Assembly (NCBI GenBank): GCA_050733695.1
Contig: JBOHTO010000173.1
Coordinates: forward strand, 1-22,492
Reading direction: 5' to 3'
DNA length: 22,492 bases
DNA from: JBOHTO01 sp050733695
GTDB lineage: Bacteria; Gemmatimonadota; Gemmatimonadetes; Gemmatimonadales; Gemmatimonadaceae
Shown here one piece after another: positions 7,868-14,571 of this stretch. Position 1 is the stretch's first letter; each line of letters begins with the position of its first letter. Position numbers and translations under genes: made by a program. The notes beneath the pieces were generated by a model. It was not told the origin of the DNA and made no database searches. It saw only the letters and a list, made by a program, of their open reading frames with translations.

Positions 7868-8799
7868 GCTCGGAGCCGCGCGCTGCGCGCCCTGGGGTTC
7901 CGTTCGACCTCGGCCGCGGTAGCCGTGATGGCCCTGCGAGTGATCAGCTCGCCGAGTGGCCGGCCGCGGCAGGTGCAGACCGGAACCCTTGGCGGGCACA
8001 CACAGGCCGCGCTCCACTCGCGCAGCGCGTGCTTGACGATGCGGTCTTCTCCCGAATGGTAGGCGATCACGGCGAGCACTCCTCCGGAACTCAATCGGTC
8101 CCGGAGCGCGGGCAGGGCGAGCTCGAGGCCGGCGAGCTCATCGTTGACGGCGATCCGCACGGCCTGAAACAGGCGCGCGAACTCCGCGGGCCCGGTCCGC
8201 GCCCCTAGGGCGCCGCGGATCGCGTTGACAAGGTCGTCACTCGTGGCGAGCGGCCGGTTCGATCTGCGGCGCACGATCTCGCGCGCGAGCCGCGGCGCCC
8301 TAGGCTCATCGGCGTAACTGCGGAAGATTCCCGCCAGCTCGGTCTCCGGGGCTTCGTTCAGCAGCGAAGCCGCCCCGACGCCGACGTCCGCGCCCATGCG
8401 CATGTCGAGCGGCTCCCCTTCGCGAAAGGAGAAGCCGCGGCCGGCCGTGTCGATCTGATGCGAGGAGATGCCAAGGTCCAGCAGGATTCCGTCGAAATGC
8501 GCTCCCGCCAGTGCGGGCACGCGATCGAGATCGGCGTAGTTGCCGAGGTGAGCGCGAAAGCGCCCGTCTGTCTCGAATGCCGCAAGACGTTCCCTTGCGA
8601 CCTGGAGCGCGTCCGGGTCGCGGTCAACAGCGTCGACCCCGGCGCCGGCCTCCAGCAGGGCGAGGGCGTGACCGCCTCCGCCGAGCGTACCGTCGAGAAT
8701 GTGCCGTGCGCCGGCGAGCAGCGCTACAACTTCAGCAGCAAGTACCGGAGCGTGCCAGGCGCTGTCCCACGCGCCGGTGGTTTCCGGGCGAGCGAACAT
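7849..8799 (-). CDS. rsmH: 16S rRNA (cytosine(1402)-N(4))-methyltransferase RsmH (MraW)
   Basis: SAM-dependent methyltransferase that makes N4-methyl-C1402 in the ribosomal P-site region. The 316-residue length is typical. Motifs: HAPVL (16-20), SAM loop DGTLGGGGHA (36-45), DAVDRDP (56-62), DLGISSHQID (108-117), GFSFR (122-126), LDMRM (131-135), YHSGEDRIVK (247-256) and the C-terminal NPRARSARLR (301-310). The usual motif is YHSLED, so Gly at 250 is a small deviation. A Cys pattern (CVCPP to CTC, 266-277) is typical of the family. The ATG at 8799 is the only in-frame start before the HxPV motif; no Shine-Dalgarno is visible. It is the first gene of the visible dcw operon, with no mraZ ahead of it, and is divergent from the lipid kinase gene. 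Confidence 0.96.
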   Translation of the reverse strand: MFARPETTGAWDSAWHAPVLAAEVVALLAGARHILDGTLGGGGHALALLEAGAGVDAVDRDPDALQVARERLAAFETDGRFRAHLGNYADLDRVPALAGAHFDGILLDLGISSHQIDTAGRGFSFREGEPLDMRMGADVGVGAASLLNEAPETELAGIFRSYADEPRAPRLAREIVRRRSNRPLATSDDLVNAIRGALGARTGPAEFARLFQAVRIAVNDELAGLELALPALRDRLSSGGVLAVIAYHSGEDRIVKHALREWSAACVCPPRVPVCTCRGRPLGELITRRAITATAAEVERNPRARSARLRAWRSGE

Positions 8800-8872
8800 A
8801 CTAAGACAACACGCCGTCGGTAGTCAAGCCGATTGCGCGCACGGCCAACGCGGTGCATTCTCCGCGACCGCC
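8800..8872. promoter_or_regulatory. Divergent intergenic region between rsmH and the lipid kinase gene
   Basis: This 73-bp gap must hold the start signals for the lipid kinase gene, and for rsmH unless rsmH is transcribed from inside the kinase gene. I see no convincing promoter. On the minus strand TTGACT (8827-8822) and TAGTAT (8803-8798) are spaced by 18 bp, but the second element covers the rsmH ATG. On the plus strand only weak matches occur. Neither gene has a clear Shine-Dalgarno here. Confidence 0.4.
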
Positions 8873-9778
8873 ATGAGCAATCAGCGAGACTTTGTCTTCA
8901 TCATGCACGGCGCGCGCTCGGAACAGCCGGACATTCGCGACCTCATCACGCGCGTGCGTGATGAAGGTCACGCCGTCGAGCCGCGCATAACCTGGAGCGC
9001 GGGAGATGCGACGACATTCGCGCGCGAGGGTGCGGAGCGCGGCGCCGACGTGATTGTCGCTCTGGGAGGAGACGGGACGGTGAACGAAGTCATCAACGGC
9101 CTCGAGGGCTTCGATATTCCTGTGGGCATCATCCCGGTGGGTACGGCCAACGATTTCGCCCGACAGACCGGAATACCGCTCGATGTGGACCATGCCATGG
9201 ATGTTATACTCGCGGGCGAGCCGGTGCGCGTGGATACGGCGGAGCTCAACGGAAAGCGCTACCTCAACGTATCGACGGGCGGTGTCGGGGCAGAGGCAAC
9301 CGCGGAGACGCCTGTCGAGGCCAAGGAGGCGCTCGGCCTGTTCGCATATGCGATAACCGGAGTGCGAAAGCTCGCCGGCCTAGAGCCTCGGGCCGCCAGG
9401 TTCGAGGGGCCGGGGTTCGATCTCTCGCTCGAGTTCCTCATCTTCGCTGTCGGGAACGGACGGGTGACCGGCGGCGGTACACTGATCACACCGCGAGCGC
9501 GCGCGACCGACGGGCTGCTCGATCTCTGCATCATCGAGGGGATGCCTGTCGGCGAGTTCGCCCGCATGATGTTCCGGATAAAGCGGGGTGAGCATCTCGA
9601 GGATGACGGCGTGCGCTACCTGCAGACGCCGGAGGTGGTGATCACTTCAGACAGCGCAATTTCGGTGAACGTGGACGGAGAACCGTCGGACGGGCGACGG
9701 CTGGCCTACCGGGTGCGTCCGGGCGATCTCCGCGCCTACCTTCCCCGTTTGCCGGGGGATCCCGAACCCGAGGAATAG
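8873..9778 (+). CDS. YegS/BmrU-family lipid kinase (diacylglycerol kinase catalytic domain)
   Basis: Soluble or membrane-associated ATP-dependent lipid kinase of 301 residues. The nucleotide-binding motif GGDGTVNEVINGL is at 65-77, PVGTANDFAR at 88-97 (PLGTANDFA in YegS), and the C-terminal beta-sandwich carries GNGRVTGGGTLITPRA (194-209), DGLLDLCI (213-220) and NVDGE (266-270). The family phosphorylates diacylglycerol, phosphatidylglycerol or sphingoid lipids; the substrate cannot be told from sequence. The extra GG and the PVGTANDF form are closest to YegS. The ATG at 8873 is the first Met that leaves the family N-terminus (RDFVFIMHG); the frame is open upstream only as an antisense shadow of rsmH. 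It is the only protein gene on the plus strand, standing alone before a hairpin terminator. Confidence 0.9.
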   Translation: MSNQRDFVFIMHGARSEQPDIRDLITRVRDEGHAVEPRITWSAGDATTFAREGAERGADVIVALGGDGTVNEVINGLEGFDIPVGIIPVGTANDFARQTGIPLDVDHAMDVILAGEPVRVDTAELNGKRYLNVSTGGVGAEATAETPVEAKEALGLFAYAITGVRKLAGLEPRAARFEGPGFDLSLEFLIFAVGNGRVTGGGTLITPRARATDGLLDLCIIEGMPVGEFARMMFRIKRGEHLEDDGVRYLQTPEVVITSDSAISVNVDGEPSDGRRLAYRVRPGDLRAYLPRLPGDPEPEE

Positions 9779-9838
9779 ATCACCGGGATGGCATCTGCGA
9801 GGGCGAATCTGGAAGGTGCCGGGATGATTCGGATGCAG

Positions 9839-9871
9839 ACAGCCCGCCACCGGCGAACCGGGGCGGGCTGT
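9839..9871. terminator. Strong hairpin between convergent genes
   Basis: A 10-bp perfect stem (ACAGCCCGCC at 9839-9848 with GGCGGGCTGT at 9862-9871) encloses, after one bulged A, a second 4-bp CCGG/CCGG stem closed by a CGAA tetraloop (9854-9857). It lies in the 114-bp gap between the convergent lipid kinase and TPR genes. No T-tract follows on either strand, so it is either an atypical intrinsic terminator or a transcript-end stabiliser. Confidence 0.65.
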
Positions 9872-9892
9872 CGGGCATCCGGCGGCCGGGGA

Positions 9893-11620
9893 TCAGCCGC
9901 AGAACTGCTTGATCTGATTCTCCACGACGGGTGTGAACTGGGTGAGGAACTGCATGTACTGTCCGGCCGCCTGCTGCGACACCTCTGCGCCTCTGGGGAT
10001 GTTGATCTGAGCCGTGGTGAACGACTCATCCGCGAGGCGCGCGAGCTGGCAGCTCTTCGATCGCGGTGCTTCCGTGGCCGCCGACTGACCGACGGCGAAG
10101 GCGGACACGCCGAGCAGGAACGCGGCCGGCGCCGACGGCGCGATCTCGTTGGACAGTGACAGAAAGCTCATCGCCCGCCCGAAGGCTGCGCGCGAACTGT
10201 CGGCGCTGACACTGTTCTTCGAAGCATTCGCCTCCCGATAGAGCTGGTTGCCGAGTGACAGTGCGTACTGGGCAACGAACGCCGAGTCTCCGCCGCTTGC
10301 GACCGCGGAACGCAACGCGGCCGCGGCGCTGTCCGGCATGCTCAGCTCCATCCTGATCTGGGCGACCTGGACCCAGCCGCGCTGGATGGACGGATCGAGC
10401 TCCACCGCGCGTCTTGCAGCTATTGCCGCCTGGGGCAACTGCCCCGACGCACGCAGCATCTGTGCATGCAGCGCATGCAGACTCGCGTGGTCCGGGAACT
10501 TCGCGATGCCACGAGCGGCCGCATCGGCCGCCTTCTGCGGCAGACTGTCGCCGGCGTAGGCGGATACGAGCCGCTGATAGAAGAGCGTGTCCGCCATCGC
10601 CGTGTCGATCTGGACCAGCATCTCGCCGGCCTCGTACGCGCCTCGCCAATCCTTGATCGTGAGGAGCACGAGCCAGCGCAGCCGCTGCAGCGCCGGGTCA
10701 CCCGGATTCTGTGCAACTGCTTCGTCGATGATCGGCTTCGCCCGCGATGCCTGTCCGCTCGTGACCAGGTAGGCGATCGCGCGCTCGACGAGTCGCGTAT
10801 TGGTGGGATCGGCGGCGATCAGCCGCGTCCACGCATCCACGGCCATGTCCTCCTGGCCGAGCGAATCATATGCGACCGCGGCGTATTCCAGAGCGATCCG
10901 GCTCTGCGGGTCGATCTCGAGGATCTCGCGCGTGAGTGCAGCGATCGAGTCGGGTCCGAGATTCAACTGCGAATACATCTCGAGCAGGCAGAGGCGCGCA
11001 AGAGTGGCGCGCGGATATGCCGCTATGCCCTGACGCGCCGCGGCTGCCGCGCCCCGGTAGTCGCCCTCGCGTGCGAGGTCGACGCAGCGTGCCTCGGCCT
11101 CGAGCTGGCGCTTGGCCACCTGAAGGTTCTCGATGACCTGTTCGGCGGCATCGTCGAGATCGCCGTCGAGAACGGTCGGCAGGGGCTGCACCAGCGCGTT
11201 GTTGCGAGCGAGTACCAGACTGGCGTTGATCCGGTAGTTGCCACCGTCGCGCGTAACGGTTCCGGTGAGGTATTCATCCGCGCGCATGCTCGAAGCGAGC
11301 GTGCGGGCGTCGGTCGGGCTCAGCGACGTATCGGTGCGATAGCCCGAGGCCTCGAGAAACCGGACGATATCCTTCTTTGGAAGTATCAGCAGATCGCGGC
11401 AGGAAAACTCCCGCTCCGCGCGTTCGCGCACCTCATCGGCCGCCTGCACCGCCAGCGCCGGCGTGGCCGCGCGGAAGGTGGGAATCAGAATGCGGCGGAC
11501 GTCATCGGGCGGGGTCGATCGGCAGACCTGCTGGGCCGCGAGCGGGGACAGCGAACCGCCCACGCCAAACGCCGCGAGCGCCGCGGCCGTTGCAAGCACA
11601 TGACGAAGTATTGACTTCAC
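9893..11620 (-). CDS. Secreted TPR-repeat protein, unknown function
   Basis: A 575-residue protein beginning with a signal peptide (MKSILRHVLATAAALAAFG, likely cleaved near PLAAQQ), so it is exported to the periplasm or outer membrane. An N-terminal region of about 150 residues (ILIPTFRAATPALAVQAADE onward) precedes an array of TPR-type helical pairs over about 165-490, for example PDHASLHALHAQMLRASGQL and the following AAIAARRAVELDPS. The C-terminus is helical and ends FCG. No catalytic motif is seen; TPR arrays usually bind partner proteins. I chose the GTG at 11620 because GGAGG (11634-11630) sits 9 nt upstream. An ATG at 11629 in the same frame abuts that GGAGG with no spacer. It follows tRNA-Val and is convergent with the lipid kinase gene. 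No specific family recognised. Confidence 0.85.
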   Translation of the reverse strand: MKSILRHVLATAAALAAFGVGGSLSPLAAQQVCRSTPPDDVRRILIPTFRAATPALAVQAADEVRERAEREFSCRDLLILPKKDIVRFLEASGYRTDTSLSPTDARTLASSMRADEYLTGTVTRDGGNYRINASLVLARNNALVQPLPTVLDGDLDDAAEQVIENLQVAKRQLEAEARCVDLAREGDYRGAAAAARQGIAAYPRATLARLCLLEMYSQLNLGPDSIAALTREILEIDPQSRIALEYAAVAYDSLGQEDMAVDAWTRLIAADPTNTRLVERAIAYLVTSGQASRAKPIIDEAVAQNPGDPALQRLRWLVLLTIKDWRGAYEAGEMLVQIDTAMADTLFYQRLVSAYAGDSLPQKAADAAARGIAKFPDHASLHALHAQMLRASGQLPQAAIAARRAVELDPSIQRGWVQVAQIRMELSMPDSAAAALRSAVASGGDSAFVAQYALSLGNQLYREANASKNSVSADSSRAAFGRAMSFLSLSNEIAPSAPAAFLLGVSAFAVGQSAATEAPRSKSCQLARLADESFTTAQINIPRGAEVSQQAAGQYMQFLTQFTPVVENQIKQFCG

Positions 11621-11629
11621 TGTACGCAT

Positions 11630-11653
11630 CCTCCAGAACGTTTGCTCATTGTA
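11630..11653 (-). promoter_or_regulatory. Putative -10 element and Shine-Dalgarno of the secreted TPR gene
   Basis: On the minus strand a -10-like TACAAT (11653-11648, five of six consensus bases) is followed by GGAGG (11634-11630). The -35 region is poor: TGGACC lies 19 bp upstream. The GGAGG placement supports the GTG at 11620 as start. The gene may alternatively be read from the tRNA transcript. Confidence 0.4.
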
Positions 11654-11689
11654 CCCCGGTCCCCGTTGCGCGGGTCCATGGTCCGACAG

Positions 11690-11763
11690 TGGGCGAAGAG
11701 GGACTCGAACCCCCGACATCCTGCGTGTAAGGCAGGCGCTCTAACCAGCTGAGCTATTCGCCC
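11690..11763 (-). tRNA. tRNA-Val (anticodon TAC)
   Basis: A 74-nt cloverleaf. Acceptor stem GGGCGAA (11763-11757) pairs with TTCGCCC (11697-11691), the discriminator is A at 11690, the D-arm is AGCTCAGCTGGTTAGAGC, the anticodon stem CCTGC/GCAGG holds loop CTTACAC with anticodon TAC (11729-11727), and the T-arm is GGGGGTTCGAGTCCC. CCA is not encoded. The anticodon reads GUA and other GUN valine codons. The next gene upstream in the same direction is the 56-residue membrane protein, whose promoter could drive this tRNA as well. Confidence 0.97.
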
Positions 11764-11777
11764 TCGGGGCCCGTCAT
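11754..11777 (-). other. Seven-codon ORF with strong ribosome binding site running into the tRNA
   Basis: GGAGGTA at 11787-11781 lies 3 nt before an ATG (11777) that opens MTGPEGE and stops at TAG (11756-11754), inside the tRNA at nucleotides 8-10. The signal is seen directly, but it may be chance; no function is claimed. Confidence 0.2.
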
Positions 11778-11893
11778 TGCTACCTCCATGTTCGCCTGCA
11801 TGTGCCGTGTGTTCCCGCCAGGTGCTGGCCCGGACGGCCTTCATGCACGGCAGAAAACGCGCCGCACGAATGATCCCGCTGGTGCGCACGGAG
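11764..11893 (-). other. Spacer between the small membrane protein gene and tRNA-Val
   Basis: These 130 bp hold no recognisable gene beyond the seven-codon ORF at the tRNA end, and no clear promoter. They probably form the 5' leader of the tRNA precursor if transcription starts at the promoter near 12070. Confidence 0.35.
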
Positions 11894-12064
11894 CTACCTG
11901 AGAATGGCCAGGGGAACGAAGACGCAGTATCCGAGGACCAGGAGGATTGGCGCGAGCGTGATTCCGCCCCGGGTGAGGTCGGCAAATCCGGCCAGGATCG
12001 TGAATCCGGCGAGCCCCCATAGCATGAGGGAGCGGGATCGTCTGGAGGTTCCGGTCTGCGCCAT
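11894..12064 (-). CDS. Small two-helix membrane protein (56 residues), unknown function
   Basis: Translation of the minus strand from the ATG at 12064 to TAG at 11896-11894 gives 56 residues. A basic start (MAQTGTSRRSRS) is followed by two hydrophobic helices, about 13-29 (LMLWGLAGFTILAGFAD) and about 36-54 (TLAPILLVLGYCVFVPL), joined by a short TRGG turn. The chain ends AILR. It is predicted to be a helical hairpin in the inner membrane. Support comes from the hydrophobicity pattern, a well-placed near-consensus promoter directly upstream, and the absence of any competing frame with protein character. With the predicted transcript start within a few bases of the ATG, translation would be leaderless. 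No family recognised. Confidence 0.65.
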   Translation of the reverse strand: MAQTGTSRRSRSLMLWGLAGFTILAGFADLTRGGITLAPILLVLGYCVFVPLAILR

Positions 12065-12072
12065 GGCGGCGA

Positions 12073-12101
12073 AGTGTAGAGAGCCTTCGGGAGAGTGTCA
12101 A
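12073..12101 (-). promoter_or_regulatory. Sigma70-type promoter for the small membrane protein and probably tRNA-Val
   Basis: On the minus strand a perfect -35 TTGACA (12101-12096) is separated by exactly 17 bp from a -10 TACACT (12078-12073, four of six consensus bases). A start point about seven bases past the -10 would fall near 12066, almost on the ATG at 12064. This is the best promoter match in the window and sits just after the end of the long MglA/Che operon. Confidence 0.7.
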
Positions 12102-12138
12102 GCGATCGCGCGAGGCTCGACTGCGGCCTATGTCGGGT

Positions 12139-13251
12139 CTACCCGCTTTCATCGCCGGGGCGTGCGGGCGGGGGAGCGGGTGGCTGCTCGGGTCCGCGCG
12201 CGGATGCCGGCGGTATCGTGCGCAGCAGCTCCTCTATTGCACTTGCCCGGGCCATGCGATCGGCCTCCGCTTCGCTGGAGCGGAGTGCCTCGATTCGCAG
12301 CCGGTCACGCCGGCGCCGCGCGACGATGAGTGGCAGCATCACCGCGAGGACGATGACGCCGACGAGCGCGAAGTCGGTCACTATCGCCAGCATGCCGTAG
12401 CGACGCCGGGTGTTGCGCTGCCATCTCTCCTCGAAACCCGCCAGGGTGAGGCCGAAAGCGCGCCGCATCGCCGCGTCGATCGAGCGCGTTTCGATCCAGT
12501 ACTCGAAGAACAACGACAGGCCGCGGACATCGTCCAGCGTCGCGAGCTCGGCGATCGCCCGATGCGCAAGCGCGTACGCGGAACCGGCGACCGACGCTCC
12601 GCCCAGGAATGCGGAGTCGAGCGTCTGGAACGATGGCACGCCGCGCACGGCCAGCGCGACGTTGGTTGCGAGGAGTTGCTCGCGCCCCCACTCACCGGCC
12701 GCGTAGCTGGCGTAGCCTTCGTCGAACCAGACGGGTGGAAGACCGCCCAACGCCTCGTGCAGCGCCAGGTGAGCCAGTTCGTGGCGCAGCGTCGAGCGTG
12801 GATCGCCCGCGTCGGACCCGGCCGTGCTGCCCTGCATCACGATCCTGCGCGAATCCGGGAATGCCACCGCCGCTCCCCACTCGGGGACAGCCGGCCCGAT
12901 CCAGTCGCGGAAGGTATCGGCATCCGGAGCGATCGCAACGAGCACCTGTTCGACCGGGCGCGGAAGTCCGGGAAAGGTGTCGCGCTGGCTGGCGAGCGAC
13001 AGCAGGTTGCGCGCAAGTTGCTCATCGCGCGGGTAGAACACGAATGCGAAGCGCCCGGCGTCGATGCGGCGCGGTGCTTCCTGCTGCGCTGTTACCGTGG
13101 CGGGAATCGCGAGGCCGAGCGCGAGGGCTAGCGCGAGGGCGAGGGCGAGGATGCACGCGCCGAACGCCGCTCCCGCGCGCGCCTCTAGACGGCGGGTGGC
13201 TCGCCGCCCGACTCCACGGTCTCCACCATCTCCGCGCAGCGCTTGCCCCAT
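12139..13251 (-). CDS. Membrane-anchored HExxH peptidase-like protein (peptidase MA-like)
   Basis: A predicted exported zinc metalloprotease of 370 residues. A signal-like hydrophobic core lies at 30-50 (Ala-Leu repeats, then PATVTAQQ), and the catalytic signature RHELAH at 156-161 (zinc ligands H157, H161; catalytic E158) is followed by WFDEGYASY with a likely third ligand E178, the gluzincin pattern. A second transmembrane helix spans 286-310, after which an Arg-rich, Pro-rich tail (to 370) would be cytoplasmic. Substrates are unknown. The only ATG start, at 13251, overlaps the upstream TPR gene by 67 nt and leaves an unusual 28-residue Arg/Gly-rich leader before the hydrophobic core, so a nonstandard start further in is possible. 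It is the last gene of the Che/Mgl operon. Confidence 0.75.
   Translation of the reverse strand: MGQALRGDGGDRGVGRRATRRLEARAGAAFGACILALALALALALGLAIPATVTAQQEAPRRIDAGRFAFVFYPRDEQLARNLLSLASQRDTFPGLPRPVEQVLVAIAPDADTFRDWIGPAVPEWGAAVAFPDSRRIVMQGSTAGSDAGDPRSTLRHELAHLALHEALGGLPPVWFDEGYASYAAGEWGREQLLATNVALAVRGVPSFQTLDSAFLGGASVAGSAYALAHRAIAELATLDDVRGLSLFFEYWIETRSIDAAMRRAFGLTLAGFEERWQRNTRRRYGMLAIVTDFALVGVIVLAVMLPLIVARRRRDRLRIEALRSSEAEADRMARASAIEELLRTIPPASARGPEQPPAPPPARPGDESG
13111..13150 (-). repeat. Imperfect hexanucleotide repeat in the signal-peptide core
   Basis: About 6.7 copies of a GAGGGC-like hexamer on the plus strand encode alternating Ala-Leu (residues about 35-47) in the hydrophobic core of the peptidase-like protein. 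The unit is in frame, so slippage would lengthen or shorten the core by two residues without a frameshift. Confidence 0.7.
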
Positions 13252-14051
13252 GGATTGAACTTGTTAGCCGCGACGCCTTCGCGCCACGTCGCGATGGCCT
13301 TCTCGCGCTCACCGGCAAACCAGTGCGCCCGTCCCAGCTCGTAGTATGCCTCGATCAGATTCGGCCCGAGCGCCAGTGCCTTGCGGAAGAATGTCTCCGC
13401 GTCCTCGTACATCTCGCGCTCGAGATACACCAGGCCGAGATAGTAATGCGCGTACAGCGTCGCCTTGCGATCGTTGTCGAGACGGATCGCCTTCGACAGG
13501 TGCTCGATTGCCTCGCCGAAGATGTGCTTCCTGAGGCAGATGTAGCCGACGTTGACACGCGCGAGGGCATCGGCCGGCTGACGCATCAGGACTTTCTGGA
13601 AGTTGAGCAGGGCGTCGTCATACTTCTGCTGGAGCATCTGCGCCCATCCGAGCAGCGACTCCGCCTGCGGGTCGCCGGGCGAGAGTTCCAGGGCCCTGAC
13701 AAGTGCGGCTTCGGCGCCTTCGGGGTCGCCGAGCGAGATGCGGGTCCATCCCTTCTCGATGAACGTCGAAGCGCCGATGTGATCGGTGCGGACGCTGGGC
13801 TTCTCGGGCGACAGTTGCGCCGCTGGCTCGGTTCCCGGCGCGTGCGGCAGTGTCTTCCATCTGTCCACGAGCGAGCGGATCTCCTCCTTTAGCGCCGAGA
13901 GGTCCGCTATCCGGCGCTCGACATCGCGGAAGAGCGAGATTATCTCGACCCTGACCGCCGCACGCTCCGATTCCGAGGTGACTGCCCCGAGCTGCGCATC
14001 GATTGCCGCGTAACGCGCGCGCAGCGGCCTTGCCGGTCCTTCGTCAGGCAT
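13185..14051 (-). CDS. Cytoplasmic coiled-coil and TPR protein
   Basis: A 288-residue protein with no signal peptide. Residues 8-66 are helical with heptad character (AVRVEIISLFRDVERRIADL), followed by a Pro-rich linker (68-90). From 95 to 265 there are about five TPR motifs, for example AESLLGWAQMLQQKYDDALL (130-149), the ALARVNVGYICLRKHIFGEA unit (162-181) and AHYYLGLVYLEREMYEDAET (201-220). It is probably a protein-interaction adaptor. The ATG at 14051 overlaps the CheW stop by 8 nt; the frame continues upstream as Arg/Ser-rich sequence inside cheW and was excluded. Its place after two cheW genes suggests a link to the chemosensory array, but the partner is unknown. Confidence 0.85.
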   Translation of the reverse strand: MPDEGPARPLRARYAAIDAQLGAVTSESERAAVRVEIISLFRDVERRIADLSALKEEIRSLVDRWKTLPHAPGTEPAAQLSPEKPSVRTDHIGASTFIEKGWTRISLGDPEGAEAALVRALELSPGDPQAESLLGWAQMLQQKYDDALLNFQKVLMRQPADALARVNVGYICLRKHIFGEAIEHLSKAIRLDNDRKATLYAHYYLGLVYLEREMYEDAETFFRKALALGPNLIEAYYELGRAHWFAGEREKAIATWREGVAANKFNPWGKRCAEMVETVESGGEPPAV

Positions 14052-14571
14052 CCTCGCGCGGATCCTCCGGCAGCACCTCTTCAGTCGAGCGCTCGATGAT
14101 GAGCCGCTCATCCACGGCCTGCTCGATACTCAGCCGCTCATTGCTCGACAGCAGGCGCTCGACATCGAGGAAGATCAGCAGGCGGTCGCCGTGGCGAACG
14201 ATTCCGCGGAGATACTCGGCCGAGAGCCCACGGAAGAGCGGCGGTGGTGGCGCAATCTGCCCGGCCACAAGGGTCGTCACTTCCAGAACCGCATCGACCA
14301 CGGCGGCAATCCACTCGCCGCCTACATTCAACACGAGCGTTCGGGTGAGCGGCCCCGGCTCCACAACGGGCATCCCGAAGCGGCTGCGCATATCGAGCAC
14401 GGGAACAACGCGGTCACCGTACTCGATCACACCGTCGATCCATGCAGGAACGTTTGGCAGGGGTGTCGGTGGGCGGTACCGGAGTACACGCTCGACGGCG
14501 AATATGTCCGCTGCGAAGAGGTCGTCGCCGAGGCGAAAGGTCACGATCTGCGGGACGCTGGCTGTCGTCAT
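14044..14571 (-). CDS. cheW: CheW-like chemosensory coupling protein (first of two)
   Basis: A 175-residue protein made almost entirely of one CheW domain: IVTFRLGDDLFAADIFAVER (9-28), then the YRPPTPLPNVPAWIDGVIEYGDRVVPVLDMRSRFGM stretch (32-67, given here in outline), TRTLVLNVGG (76-85) and AAVVDAVLEV (89-98). CheW links chemoreceptors to the kinase CheA. The C-terminal 35 residues are acidic and extend past the domain. The ATG at 14571 forms an ATGA overlap with the other cheW and has GGAG 7 nt upstream. A Met ten codons earlier lies within the upstream gene and is less likely. Confidence 0.92.
   Translation of the reverse strand: MTTASVPQIVTFRLGDDLFAADIFAVERVLRYRPPTPLPNVPAWIDGVIEYGDRVVPVLDMRSRFGMPVVEPGPLTRTLVLNVGGEWIAAVVDAVLEVTTLVAGQIAPPPPLFRGLSAEYLRGIVRHGDRLLIFLDVERLLSSNERLSIEQAVDERLIIERSTEEVLPEDPREDA

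Noticed and set aside
8798..8827. TTGACT / TAGTAT pair read as the rsmH promoter
   Set aside because: The -10-like hexamer covers the rsmH ATG, so the transcript would begin inside the gene, and no later in-frame start precedes the conserved HxPV motif.
11377..11730. Plus-strand ORF ending in a GLEPPTSC-like tail
   Set aside because: This tail is a well-known artefact of translating across the complement of a tRNA gene; here it runs into tRNA-Val.
11617..11985. Minus-strand ORF with an AQLVRAPALHAGCRGFES-like segment
   Set aside because: That segment is the tRNA-Val sequence itself read as protein, another common miscalled ORF, and the rest overlaps the small membrane protein gene in a different frame.
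13185..14111. Longer N-terminus for the cytoplasmic TPR protein
   Set aside because: The extra 20 residues are Ser/Arg/Cys-rich and lie inside the upstream cheW; the ATG at 14051 gives the usual short overlap.
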